Below are positions 1 through 7,161 of a stretch of DNA of 8,076 bases, one piece after another. This stretch comes from JAWVZU01 sp033722075 (GTDB lineage Bacteria > Pseudomonadota > Gammaproteobacteria > Xanthomonadales > SZUA-38). The first letter of the stretch is position 1. Every line of letters begins with the position of its first letter. The stretch spans positions 1 to 8,076 of the forward strand of contig JAWVZU010000184.1 of the NCBI GenBank assembly GCA_033722075.1, read 5' to 3'. The translations under genes and the position numbers were made by a program. The notes beneath the pieces are model-generated. The model searched no databases. It worked only from the letters and a program-made list of their open reading frames with translations, and was not told where the DNA came from.

Positions 1-1196
1 CCGGCTTCCACCTGTGGTCGGAATCCTACGACGAGTCCGTGAGCGACGTCTTCGAGATCCAGAATCGCATCGCCCGCCAGATCGCCACGGCATTGAAAGT
101 CCAGCTGGAAGCCCAAGCGGCTGCCTCGCGCCCGGCCAATCAGGCGGCCTTCCAAGCGCTTCTGGAGGGGCGACACCTGTTCGCCGAGCGTCACCAGGGA
201 AGTAATCGCTATGACGGCATCGCGCAGTTCGCGCTTGCCACGGAGCTGGATCCCGGTTATGCCGATGCCTGGGCCTATTACGCATACAGCCTTTCCATCA
301 GTGGGCCGGAGGAAATGGGCCTCAGCTTCGAGGAGATGCATCGGCGTGTCGATGCGGCCGCCGATCGGGCGCTGGCACTGGAACCGGATCATCCTCTGGC
401 ATTGGCGGTCCAGGGTTCGCGGCGCATCGAGCAGTTCAGTTTCGAAGACGGTCTGGAGATACTCCTCGGTGTCACCGAAAAGTATCCGTCGATGGTCGAA
501 GGCCAGTACGCGCTGGCCGGGGCGTGGGAGGTTGTGGGCAACTATGCACGATCCGTCCAGGTGATGCGTCGCGTTCTTGCCCTCGATCCACTGAATTCGA
601 CCCGATACCGGGTCTATTCCCAACGATTGTTCCTCGCCGGTCGAGTCAGCGAGGCGATGGACAACGTGGCCGAGCTTCTTTCCCTCGGTACCGATTTCAG
701 GCCGATCGCATTCATGCACTGGTGGCTGGCACTGATACGGCGCGATGCCGATTGGCGCCCGGTTCGCGACAAGCTGCTGGAGCGACTGGCGGCATCCAAT
801 ACTCCGAGCGACATTGCCGGAGACATTGAACAGGTCACGGAAGACCTGTCCGCCCTTCTGAGCGGCCGGACCGGCGTGCTCGAGCGGCTACCCATGGGTG
901 AGGATCGCGCCGTTCGCCCGGTGGCACTTCTTTACATCAATACGTTGATGGCCATCAGGGAAGTCGATGTGGCCGCGGACTTGGTCATCCAGATGATCGA
1001 CGATGGATCGCTGCTGGCTGCCGGGGTCAGCCCGTTGTTCCTCTCGCCGGTGTTCCAACTCGACGAAGCGGTCCTCAACCACCCGGCTTACCTTGCAATG
1101 TGGCAGCGGCCCGAGATGCTGAAGCTGGCCCGGGCTCGGACGAAATACGGCACGTCGCACGCCATACCGCCGGAAATCATCGTGCGAGTGGAATGA
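1..1196 (+). CDS. TPR-repeat protein, C-terminal part (TolB-like/TPR regulator family), 5' end outside window
   Basis: The reading frame is open from the left edge (first full codon at position 3) to a TGA at 1194-1196, giving 397 residues of a longer protein. The first residues, GFHLWSESYDESVSDVFEIQ, match the end of the TolB-like domain found before TPR arrays in CadC-like winged-helix regulators, some adenylate cyclases and some Ser/Thr kinases; the missing N-terminus would decide which. The remainder is helical with TPR spacing: an ATELDPGYADAWAYYAYS unit, then ALALEPDHPLALAV, YPSMVEGQYALAGAWEVVGNYARSV and LALDPLNSTRYRVYSQRLFLAGRVSEAM. TPRs normally hold protein partners. The GTG at 39 lies inside the conserved TolB-like stretch, so it is not the true start. 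No transmembrane segment is visible in this part. The gene converges on the - strand gene at 1354. Family assignment is fairly sure; exact role is unknown. Confidence 0.85.
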   Translation, partial: GFHLWSESYDESVSDVFEIQNRIARQIATALKVQLEAQAAASRPANQAAFQALLEGRHLFAERHQGSNRYDGIAQFALATELDPGYADAWAYYAYSLSISGPEEMGLSFEEMHRRVDAAADRALALEPDHPLALAVQGSRRIEQFSFEDGLEILLGVTEKYPSMVEGQYALAGAWEVVGNYARSVQVMRRVLALDPLNSTRYRVYSQRLFLAGRVSEAMDNVAELLSLGTDFRPIAFMHWWLALIRRDADWRPVRDKLLERLAASNTPSDIAGDIEQVTEDLSALLSGRTGVLERLPMGEDRAVRPVALLYINTLMAIREVDVAADLVIQMIDDGSLLAAGVSPLFLSPVFQLDEAVLNHPAYLAMWQRPEMLKLARARTKYGTSHAIPPEIIVRVE

Positions 1197-1201
1197 ATTC
1201 G

Positions 1202-1280
1202 AATCGCGGACGGGCGCGCAGGCGGGAATCCAGGGTCATGGACTTTCTGGATCCCCGGGTCGACGTTGTCGCCCGAGGAT
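1202..1280. repeat. dispersed extragenic palindromic repeat, copy 1
   Basis: Positions 1230-1270 match 7177-7217 at 38 of 41 bases, both read on the + strand. Similarity extends left to 1202 (7162 in copy 2) across a 14-base segment found only here. The right part folds: ATCCCCGGG (1251-1259) pairs with CCCGAGGAT (1272-1280) with one mismatch, and CGAC (1261-1264) pairs with GTCG (1268-1271) around a GTT loop, leaving T1260 bulged. Size, palindromy and extragenic position resemble REP-like or small MITE-like elements. It lies between two converging genes. It has no T-tract, so I do not call it a terminator. The family identity is inferred. Confidence 0.65.
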
Positions 1281-1305
1281 GACGACGTGATGACGATTTG
1301 CGATG

Positions 1306-1335
1306 AAAAAGGGCTGCGGGCTCAACCCGCAGCCC
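1306..1335 (-). terminator. intrinsic terminator of the 1354-2412 gene
   Basis: Read on the - strand, a perfect 10-bp stem GGGCTGCGGG / CCCGCAGCCC (arms 1311-1320 and 1326-1335) encloses a 5-nt loop and is followed directly by TTTTT (1310-1306). It begins 18 bp past the stop codon of the - strand gene. On the + strand the hairpin has no T-run after it, so it should act mainly on the leftward transcript. Confidence 0.87.
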
Positions 1336-1353
1336 GACTGGAAGGCTTCTTCA

Positions 1354-2412
1354 TCAATGGTATAGATTGAGCGGATCGATGATATCGAGCACGACGTCAA
1401 GGACGTCGAACAGACCTTCGACTGTTGTGGCGAGAGGCCCGAAGATATTTGCATGCGCCGTGCACAGGAATTCGATGTCGTCGCGTCCTTGCAGGGCAGC
1501 ACCAATCGGCGTTGCTTCAAGTGTGCCGCACGGATCCAGAAGTGCCGCTTCAAGCGCTTCGGGAACCTGATTGATGAACTCCAGCACCTCGAGCGGCAGC
1601 ACCGGTTCGAGCAACACGTCAGGTCTGAGGAATGCGGCCGGGTTGGGTGGTCCGAAGCTGCCCGTATAAACGTTGTATCCCGAAGAAGCCTCGGTCACGT
1701 TCCCGATTGCCTGAAAAGCCTGATCCGGTGTCGGCATCATCAAGGTGTAGACGTTGGCCAGCATTGGGACGACCTCCTGCGACGGCAGTGCGACGGCAGC
1801 GATCAGATCATCAAACTCCGCCGTGTTGGTGAACATCGATACGGTGCTGGGGACTGAATAGAGCGGGACCTCTACGCAGATCTCGCTTGCGACTGCGAGT
1901 TCACCGCCGATGCCGCCTTCGCCCTGGAGAATGGCTTTGGCCGACAACACGTTGGGCCAACCGATACCCACCTCATCGTGAATGCCCACGGCACCCTCGA
2001 ATTTCGCACCTGCATCGAAGCAGAGCGTGGTGGTCATTTCGATATTCACCTCGGTCACGACATCGAAGATATCGTCCAGCAGCGCTTCCAGCTCATCCAC
2101 ACCGACCTGCAATTCGTCTGCAGACGCCTGTAAGAGGACGAGTTTGTCGTTGCCGGCATCGGCACTGGCCCGTATTTCAGCCAGGGTCAGGTCAAGGCGG
2201 CCTTCCATGGCTGCCATTTCGGCCATGAGCCGGGCCTCGAATTCCGCGAGCGTGGTCTGGATCGTCGTGAGCTGAGCCGGCACGCTTTGCTCGTTTGGAT
2301 CCGCCGGCGGCGCCGCGAGGGCAAAGGGTGCGACAAGCAGGCAGAACAGGATGCTCGCCAGCAATGTGCAACGAGAGGTGGCTGGATGAAGCAGACAGCT
2401 TTGATGTGGCAT
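1354..2412 (-). CDS. secreted acidic protein with N-terminal coiled coil, unknown function
   Basis: This 352-residue protein is not one I recognise. Residues 1-33 form a signal peptide: R14, then the hydrophobic run TLLASILFCLLVAPFALA with likely cleavage after A33 or A34. Residues about 45-125 are rich in Leu, Ala and Glu with heptad-like spacing, suggesting a coiled coil. From about 130 the chain becomes Gly-rich and probably beta-structured (KFEGAVGIHDEVGIGWPN), followed by a mixed C-terminal half ending in a hydrophobic, Asp-rich segment. The mature part has exactly four cysteines (C131, C179, C295, C317), which could form two disulfides in the periplasm. There is no lipobox, C-terminal anchor or catalytic motif. 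The start is well supported: AAGGAGG lies five bases upstream of the ATG. It is a single-gene unit with its own terminator. An extracytoplasmic structural or binding role is only an inference. Confidence 0.85.
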   Translation of the reverse strand: MPHQSCLLHPATSRCTLLASILFCLLVAPFALAAPPADPNEQSVPAQLTTIQTTLAEFEARLMAEMAAMEGRLDLTLAEIRASADAGNDKLVLLQASADELQVGVDELEALLDDIFDVVTEVNIEMTTTLCFDAGAKFEGAVGIHDEVGIGWPNVLSAKAILQGEGGIGGELAVASEICVEVPLYSVPSTVSMFTNTAEFDDLIAAVALPSQEVVPMLANVYTLMMPTPDQAFQAIGNVTEASSGYNVYTGSFGPPNPAAFLRPDVLLEPVLPLEVLEFINQVPEALEAALLDPCGTLEATPIGAALQGRDDIEFLCTAHANIFGPLATTVEGLFDVLDVVLDIIDPLNLYH

Positions 2413-2417
2413 TTCGG

Positions 2418-2424
2418 CCTCCTT
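2418..2424 (-). promoter_or_regulatory. strong Shine-Dalgarno of the secreted coiled-coil protein
   Basis: On the - strand this reads AAGGAGG, a near-perfect anti-16S match, separated by five bases (CCGAA) from the ATG at 2412-2410. It fixes the start of that gene and predicts efficient translation. Confidence 0.85.
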
Positions 2425-2641
2425 CTACGTCTTGCGTCAAGTCCTCAGGAAAGAAACGACGCACAAATGACCTTAAGAAAGCCTTGTTTGCCTGCGCCCC
2501 AGAATCGTTATGGTTCGGTCGAAATACAGTGCGAACCCAACCACGGCCTACTTGGCCTTCTCTCAAACATTCTGGTTCACGGTGAGCCGTATTAATTGTA
2601 GCTAATATGTACTGCCGCGGAGTTGACGCCCATCAATCTAA
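2425..2641. other. non-coding stretch, left half of the 2413-2900 gap
   Basis: I see no credible gene here on either strand. Short open frames crossing it have no recognisable domain and mostly continue antisense into the secreted-protein gene. The base composition is visibly more AT-rich than the flanking genes, especially around 2590-2610 (TATTA and TAATA arms at 2590-2594 and 2603-2607). It presumably holds the leader and promoter of the - strand gene and the old upstream region of the broken antitoxin-like gene to its right. Confidence 0.5.
2507..2535 (-). promoter_or_regulatory. candidate sigma70-type promoter for the 1354-2412 gene
   Basis: On the - strand TTCGCA (2535-2530) and CATAAC (2512-2507) are separated by exactly 17 bases; each matches the consensus hexamer at four of six positions. 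It would give a leader of roughly 90 nt. This is a weak eye-made match in a less GC-rich stretch and could be chance. Confidence 0.22.
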
Positions 2642-2880
2642 ATGAGAGGAAGTGTTCTTTCTTTGGAGACCCATGCTCTGCGATAGGGGTTTCCATCAAT
2701 CAGTTCATCAGTACCGCGGTGGCCGAGAAGATGGCTGCCCTCATGACCGTGGAGTACCTCCAGAAGCGTGCGGCGAAAGGCGATCGGGACAAATTCCTCG
2801 AAGTCCCGGACCGCGTACCGAATGTTCCGCCCGTCTCGGGCAGCGCGGCATGGACGTTTCCGCGGAAACGTTTTCTGAAT
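2642..2880 (+). pseudogene. remnant of a ribbon-helix-helix (CopG/HicB-type antitoxin-like) gene
   Basis: From 2686 the + strand reads GVSINQFISTAVAEKMAAL, then TVEYLQKRAAKGDRDKFLEV and PDRVPNVPP. This is the helix-2 and C-terminal tail pattern of small CopG/HicB-like DNA-binding proteins (usual form: a GVS(I/L)NQFI segment, then an EYLEERAARG-like tail). The N-terminal beta-strand and helix 1 that should precede it are missing in this frame. In the next frame an ATG at 2642 begins MRGSVLSLETHALR and meets a TAG at 2684-2686; an indel near 2681-2685 would join the two parts, although the joined N-terminus is still shorter than expected. Past about 2830 the frame runs through without the usual stop into the end of the convergent protease gene. 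I read it as a broken, partly deleted antitoxin-like gene. No toxin partner is visible nearby. A functional short protein started at TTG 2623 is the alternative. Confidence 0.6.
2854..2874 (+). terminator. perfect 18-nt palindrome followed by a short T-run, possible weak terminator
   Basis: ACGTTTCCGCGGAAACGT at 2854-2871 is a perfect palindrome, and the + strand continues as TTT. Folded, it gives a 7-bp stem with a CGCG loop. It sits at the 3' side of the antitoxin-like remnant and 27 bp beyond the stop of the convergent protease. The T-run is short (T2871-T2874) and there is none on the - strand, so terminator function is uncertain; a dyad-symmetric protein site is an alternative. Confidence 0.35.
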
Positions 2881-2900
2881 AAGAATCCTCTCCACGGTTC

Positions 2901-5900
2901 TCAGTCCAGCTTCTCCGGCGGCGGTGGCTTCTTGTAAAACTCTGGATTCTCCGCTTCGATGCGCGCCATGACCTCGGCGATGCCACGATCCAGCTGGGCG
3001 TCTTCGTCGCTGGCCGGATCGTTGCTCACCTCGATATCCGGTGCTACACCCTCGCCCTCGATGATCCAGCCCTTGCCGGGCTGACCGAGGCCGAACTCGG
3101 GCACGAACACCTGGCCGCCGTCGATCAGCGGCCCGTGTCCGGTAATGCCCACGGTGCCGCCCCAGGTTTTCTTGCCGATCAGCGGGCCAAGGCCGGCTTC
3201 GCGGAAGAAGTAGGGGAAGATGTCCCCGTCGGACGCAGAGTCCTCGCTGATCAGGCTCACCATCGGACCGTTGAATGCAGTCGCCGGGTAGGTGCTGGAC
3301 CAGTCACTGTGGGCCCGGAAGCCGAAGGCGAGGGGTTTCTGCATCAGTCGCCTGATGATCATCTGGGACACATTGCCGCCCCCGTTTGATCTGACGTCGA
3401 CGATCAGGCCCTGCTTGCGGATCTGAGGATAGAACCACTTGATGAACTCGTAGATGCCATCGGCGCCCATGTTGGGGATGTGCAGATAGCCGACCTTGCC
3501 GTCGGTCTTTTCCGCCACGTAGCGGCGGTTGTTCTCCACCCATTCCAGGTAGACGAGCTTGGTCTCATCGCTGATCGCGTCGACCAGCACGGTTCGGGCG
3601 CCGTCGCTGTCGGGCCTGTCATTGACAGTGAGTTCAACGGGCTGGTTACCGCGGTCGGTGAGCAAATCGTAGGGGTTGTCGGCGGTGGTGAGTTCGCGGC
3701 CGTCGATGGCCAGGATGTAATCGCCAACGTTGATGCCCACGCCCACTTCAGTGAGCGGAGAGCGGTACTTGGGTTCCTCGTTGTGGCCCGGGTAGATGTG
3801 GGCGATGCGGTAACGCTTGCTGCGGGAATCAGCCTCGAAGCGCGCGCCCAGCAGCGCGGCGGAGGAACGCTTGGGCGCCTGCAGATCGCCGCCGGCGATG
3901 TAGGCGTGGCCCACGTTGAGTTCAGCGATCATCTCCCCGATGAGGGTGTTCAGGTCTTCCCGGGTTGAGACGTCCTCCACCAGGGGGCGGTACTGGTCGC
4001 GCAGAGCTACCCAGTCGTAGCCGTGCAGGTTGGGGACATAGAAGTAGTCCCGGAAGCGGCGCCACACCTCGTCGAAGATCACAGGCCACTCCTCGGCGGG
4101 GGCACGGTAGACGATGAGGTTGGCGGTGCTGATGTCCTTGGGTTCCTTGGGGTTGGCGATCTCGTAGCGCTTGAAGCTGCCGTCGATCCTGGCGATTGCA
4201 TACTTGCCGTCGGCGCTGATGGCCAGGCCCTGGAGTTTCTCGATGAGGGCCTCCGACTTGCGCTTCTCGAGATCGAAACTGCGCAGCGTGGTCTGAACAT
4301 CGGACTCCCGACCGTAGTAGAACGGCCCCGAGGTGATGTAGAGGATCCGGTCTTCCAGAGCCATGACCTCGCCGATGTTGCCGGCATCGATGGGGACCCG
4401 GATGATCCGCTGGGCGATACCGTCGAAGTCGATCTCCACGGATACCTCATCGTCCTTGTTCTCGTCGTCCTTGTCGTCGTCGCCCTTCTTTTCCTCGATG
4501 GCCACCTCGTCGTTGCGAGGCAGGAAGGGGTTGCCTGCCTCGGCGGTCAGCGCGATGGCGAAGATGCCGGTCTCCCGGTCGCCGACGTAGTTCCACTCGA
4601 ACGCGCCGATCTGCGGTGCGAACTCGCGGGCGGAGAGAAAATACAGATGCTTGCCGTCAGGGCTGAAGCTGGGTGAGTAGGTATTGAAGAAGCCGTCGGT
4701 AACGTCGTGCAGGTCGCCGTCGTCCAACGACCACACCGACAGTACGTCGTTGTTGGTGTCGTGCTGGTCGCGGCTGAAGGCCAGCCACCTCGAGTCCGGC
4801 GACCAGCTGTAGTCGCTGCTGACTTGGTAGGGCGAGTGGTACACCTCCCGGCTCCTGCCCTCGAGATCCACCACGTGTATCTTGCCGAGGTGATCGTAAT
4901 AGGCGATGTGCCGGCTGTCGGGGCTCCAGCGCGGACGGTAGAGACGGGTCTCCTTGGGGGCGCTGAGCGCTCGGGCCTCGCCGCCGTCCTGATCAACGAT
5001 CATGAGGGTTTCCTCGCCCATGCGATCGGAATTGAACGCCACGTTCTTGCCATCGGGGCTCCAGGCGGCCTCGCGGTCGTGGGCGTCGCCGCGCTGGGTC
5101 AGGTTGCGGGTCACGCCGTGCTCCACCGGCACCGTGAAGACGTCGCCACGGGCCGTGATCACGACCCGTCTGCCGTCCGGTGAGGACTGGAAATCCTCGA
5201 TGTTGCCGGCCACTTCCATGCGGCGCTTGGTGCGGCGCACATGGTCGTCGGGCACGGTGATTTCGAGCAATTTCTCGGTCTGGTCGGCAGTGTCGAACAG
5301 GCCAATGGTGCCGGCGATCTCGTAGACGATCTTCGACCGTCCGTCACTGCTGGCCCACTTGATGTCCCACTTGTCCGAGTCCGTGAGCTGGGTGATTTCA
5401 CCTTCGGCCCAGCGGTACAGATTCAGGGTGCCGGTGCGGTCCGAGACGAAGTGGATGCCGGCATCGCTGAGCCACATGGGGTCACGTTCGGTGCGGGCAT
5501 GATCGGTGATCTGCCGGGCACGATTGTTTTCCAGGTCGAAGATGTACAGGTTCTGGGCCCAGCCGCCCTCGTAGCGCTTCCAGGTGCGGAAGTCGCGGAA
5601 CAGAGGAGAGTAGACGATTCGGTTCCCATCCGGCGAATAAGCCCCGGAGCCGGCCCGCGGCATGGGCAGCGCCACCGGAAGCCCGCCGTCCACCGACACG
5701 CGGTACAGCTTGCCGTTGCCGAACATCTCCCTGAGCGAGCGGAAGAGCACTGCATTGCCGTCCGGGCTCCAGCCGTACACCTGGTGATCGGTGCCCCAGC
5801 GGGCGGGCAGGGGGCCGCTCACGGGATAGAAAGTGAGCTGCTTGGGTTCGCCGCCGGTCACGTCGATCACGTACACCTGCTCATCGCCCCGGTATTGGCC

Positions 5901-6140
5901 GGCAAAGGCGATCCGGGTGCCGTCGGGGGAGAACTTGGGGTAGATCTCCAGGCCGGGATGGCTGGTGAGTCGCCGGGCCGGTTCCTGGCCGTCGACCTTG
6001 GCCAGCCACAGGTCACCCGCATAGCTGAATACGAGCTGGTCGCCGTGGATGTCCGGATAGCGCAGCATCCTGGTGCCGGCGTGGGCATAGGCGATGGATG
6101 AGACAAACAGGATGAGTGCGAAAGTAATGCGCGTCGGCAT
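2901..6140 (-). CDS. periplasmic Tricorn-like serine protease (peptidase family S41)
   Basis: The 1079-residue product has the length and domain order of Tricorn protease, which trims oligopeptides. A signal peptide (residues 1-21, cleavage AHA|GT) places it in the periplasm. Residues about 25-660 hold beta-propeller repeats with SPDG/SPDS motifs (first FSPDGTRIAF at 70-79), matching Tricorn's beta-6 and beta-7 propellers. A very acidic Lys/Asp/Glu insert lies near 549-568, a helical domain near 690-765, a PDZ domain near 770-860 (GDYILAIDGRE), and the S41 core to about 1065. Counting codons puts the catalytic candidates at H745 (VGHAY), S970-D971 (SASDGD) and E1028 (IEGEGV), close to Thermoplasma Tricorn H746, S965, D966 and E1023; NGGG (919-922) lies in the core. 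G744 occupies the place of Tricorn S745. The ATG has AGGA six bases upstream. The gene follows the DUF3667 gene after 104 bp. Function is well supported; substrates are unknown. Confidence 0.96.
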   Translation of the reverse strand: MPTRITFALILFVSSIAYAHAGTRMLRYPDIHGDQLVFSYAGDLWLAKVDGQEPARRLTSHPGLEIYPKFSPDGTRIAFAGQYRGDEQVYVIDVTGGEPKQLTFYPVSGPLPARWGTDHQVYGWSPDGNAVLFRSLREMFGNGKLYRVSVDGGLPVALPMPRAGSGAYSPDGNRIVYSPLFRDFRTWKRYEGGWAQNLYIFDLENNRARQITDHARTERDPMWLSDAGIHFVSDRTGTLNLYRWAEGEITQLTDSDKWDIKWASSDGRSKIVYEIAGTIGLFDTADQTEKLLEITVPDDHVRRTKRRMEVAGNIEDFQSSPDGRRVVITARGDVFTVPVEHGVTRNLTQRGDAHDREAAWSPDGKNVAFNSDRMGEETLMIVDQDGGEARALSAPKETRLYRPRWSPDSRHIAYYDHLGKIHVVDLEGRSREVYHSPYQVSSDYSWSPDSRWLAFSRDQHDTNNDVLSVWSLDDGDLHDVTDGFFNTYSPSFSPDGKHLYFLSAREFAPQIGAFEWNYVGDRETGIFAIALTAEAGNPFLPRNDEVAIEEKKGDDDKDDENKDDEVSVEIDFDGIAQRIIRVPIDAGNIGEVMALEDRILYITSGPFYYGRESDVQTTLRSFDLEKRKSEALIEKLQGLAISADGKYAIARIDGSFKRYEIANPKEPKDISTANLIVYRAPAEEWPVIFDEVWRRFRDYFYVPNLHGYDWVALRDQYRPLVEDVSTREDLNTLIGEMIAELNVGHAYIAGGDLQAPKRSSAALLGARFEADSRSKRYRIAHIYPGHNEEPKYRSPLTEVGVGINVGDYILAIDGRELTTADNPYDLLTDRGNQPVELTVNDRPDSDGARTVLVDAISDETKLVYLEWVENNRRYVAEKTDGKVGYLHIPNMGADGIYEFIKWFYPQIRKQGLIVDVRSNGGGNVSQMIIRRLMQKPLAFGFRAHSDWSSTYPATAFNGPMVSLISEDSASDGDIFPYFFREAGLGPLIGKKTWGGTVGITGHGPLIDGGQVFVPEFGLGQPGKGWIIEGEGVAPDIEVSNDPASDEDAQLDRGIAEVMARIEAENPEFYKKPPPPEKLD

Positions 6141-6146
6141 GGAATT

Positions 6147-6150
6147 TCCT
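6147..6150 (-). promoter_or_regulatory. Shine-Dalgarno of the Tricorn-like protease
   Basis: AGGA on the - strand, six bases before the ATG at 6140-6138. Together with the signal peptide that begins right at this ATG, it fixes the start. In the gap to 6244 I find only a weak promoter-like pair (TTTCCG 6199-6194 and TAAAGT 6176-6171, 17-base spacing) and no convincing terminator, so co-transcription with the gene upstream is possible but unproven. Confidence 0.6.
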
Positions 6151-6244
6151 GGGGCTAAAGGGATCGCCTTACTTTACCTTCGATCAGAGCCCGCGGAAAT
6201 CTTGGACACCCCAAAATCTATCTGGCCAAGGCCGATTGTGAACC

Positions 6245-7114
6245 TCAGGCGGTCCAGAAGGTGATCAGAAAATGCAGTGGTCGGTAGAAGTACACGTGAC
6301 CGGCCATGGCGCCCATCAGCAGCAGGGGCACGCGCCAGGCGGCACCCCACCACGATGTCCCGTAGCCGCGGCGCAACAGGTGGATGGTCCAGGCAATCAC
6401 CGCGACCAACCATAGCTGACGAACCGCTCCGATCACCATTGCCGGTTCACCTGCCAGGTATTGGGTTGCCATTATGGCGCCAGTTCCCAACAGCAGCGCC
6501 AGCACCAGCGAGGCGAGCAGGAACGCGGCCAGGTAAAGGCCGGCGGCCAGGTGATCGGTCGCGTGCAGGTGCCGCCAGGGCAGCAGCAGTGCAAGCACCA
6601 GAGCGAACACCGGCACATGAAGAATGACCAGCAGTTTGCCGACGTTGAGCGACTGCGCGTTGAAGGCCCGCTCAAGGGCCGTTGCATCGGCGCCTTCGGC
6701 CAGCCGCCGGTCGACCAGCACCCGCGCCCACTCGCCGTAGTGTTGGACGTACTGATCTTCCAGCCCCAGGTTCAGGTCGGTGATCGTCGGACTGACGAAG
6801 TAGACGAGGTTGACGGTCAGAAACAGCGCGATCGGGCTCAGGTAGCGCCTGCGACTGCCGGCGATGAAGGCTACGAGGAGGCGACCCGGCAAGAGCAGCA
6901 GGAAACCGAGGCTTCGCAGCAGGCGGCCATCCAGATTGGTCAGGTGCCGAAGCGCTTCCTTGAGAAAGGGGACCAGCCGTCGCTGCTCCGGGGTCAGCCG
7001 CCGCTGCCCGCAGACGTGACAATACTCTCCGACGAGGCTGGTGCCGCAATCAAGACAGACGCTCGCATCGGCCGGGGAGGTTGCTCTGGTCCTTGGCGTG
7101 GTTTGCCGAATCAT
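6245..7114 (-). CDS. DUF3667 family zinc-ribbon membrane protein
   Basis: Starting at the ATG at 7114 the protein has 289 residues. A zinc ribbon opens it: C20-x2-C23-x8-C32-x2-C35, ending CHVCGQ. The family signature follows, with EALRHLTNLDGRLLRSL (53-69) and LPGRLLVAFIAGSRRRYLSP (75-94), as in DUF3667 proteins, whose function is unknown. About five membrane segments follow: near 92-108, 153-175, 183-210, 220-240 and 255-285. It should be an inner-membrane protein with a cytoplasmic metal-binding head. The frame stays open to an ATG at 7192, but those 26 extra residues would run through the repeat and palindrome and do not look like the family, so 7114 is preferred. Neither start has a clear Shine-Dalgarno. 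The gene is divergent from the secreted protein at 7279 and may be co-transcribed with the protease downstream. Confidence 0.9.
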   Translation of the reverse strand: MIRQTTPRTRATSPADASVCLDCGTSLVGEYCHVCGQRRLTPEQRRLVPFLKEALRHLTNLDGRLLRSLGFLLLLPGRLLVAFIAGSRRRYLSPIALFLTVNLVYFVSPTITDLNLGLEDQYVQHYGEWARVLVDRRLAEGADATALERAFNAQSLNVGKLLVILHVPVFALVLALLLPWRHLHATDHLAAGLYLAAFLLASLVLALLLGTGAIMATQYLAGEPAMVIGAVRQLWLVAVIAWTIHLLRRGYGTSWWGAAWRVPLLLMGAMAGHVYFYRPLHFLITFWTA

Positions 7115-7145
7115 CCGGCACGATTTTGACCATTGGCCGGCGGCT

Positions 7146-7158
7146 GGACAAGTTGTCC
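7146..7158. promoter_or_regulatory. palindrome in a divergent intergenic region, candidate operator
   Basis: GGACAAGTTGTCC has perfect 6-bp arms around a central G. It lies 31 bp upstream of the preferred DUF3667 start and about 120 bp upstream of the divergent gene, a typical place for a repressor or activator site. The half-site TTGTCC recurs at 7213-7218, inside repeat copy 2. Function is inference; the palindrome is plain in the sequence. Confidence 0.35.
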
Positions 7159-7161
7159 GGC

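Noticed and set aside
1249..1265. GGATCCCCGGGTCGAC looks like a cloning polylinker (BamHI, SmaI, SalI sites in a row), with GAATTC nearby at 1195-1200.
   Set aside because: The same string occurs at 7196-7211 inside a longer, diverged repeat, flanked both times by unrelated native sequence, and no other vector sequence is visible. A natural dispersed repeat explains it better.
1453..2275. Several + strand frames over 1453-2275, opposite the secreted coiled-coil gene.
   Set aside because: Their translations are Arg/Ser/Pro-rich with no motif, whereas the - strand gene has a signal peptide, a strong Shine-Dalgarno and a terminator.
2192..2566. A 124-codon - strand frame overlapping the start of the secreted-protein gene.
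   Set aside because: It is out of frame with the supported gene, has no recognisable domain, and more than half lies over the signal-peptide and coiled-coil coding region.
4023..6101. Long open frames on the + strand (4023-4676, 4707-5183, 5241-6101, also 3480-3968).
   Set aside because: They are antisense to the Tricorn-like protease, whose propeller and S41 motifs are unmistakable; the + strand translations have low complexity (Val/Gly/Ala/Asp rich) and no domain.
6224..6233. GGCCAAGGCC palindrome between the DUF3667 gene and the protease, considered as a terminator.
   Set aside because: The possible stem is only four to five pairs with almost no loop and no adjacent T-run on the - strand.
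6461..7129. A 222-codon + strand frame opposite the DUF3667 gene.
   Set aside because: Its Gln/Arg-rich translation mirrors Leu-rich membrane segments on the other strand, where the zinc ribbon and family signature are clear.
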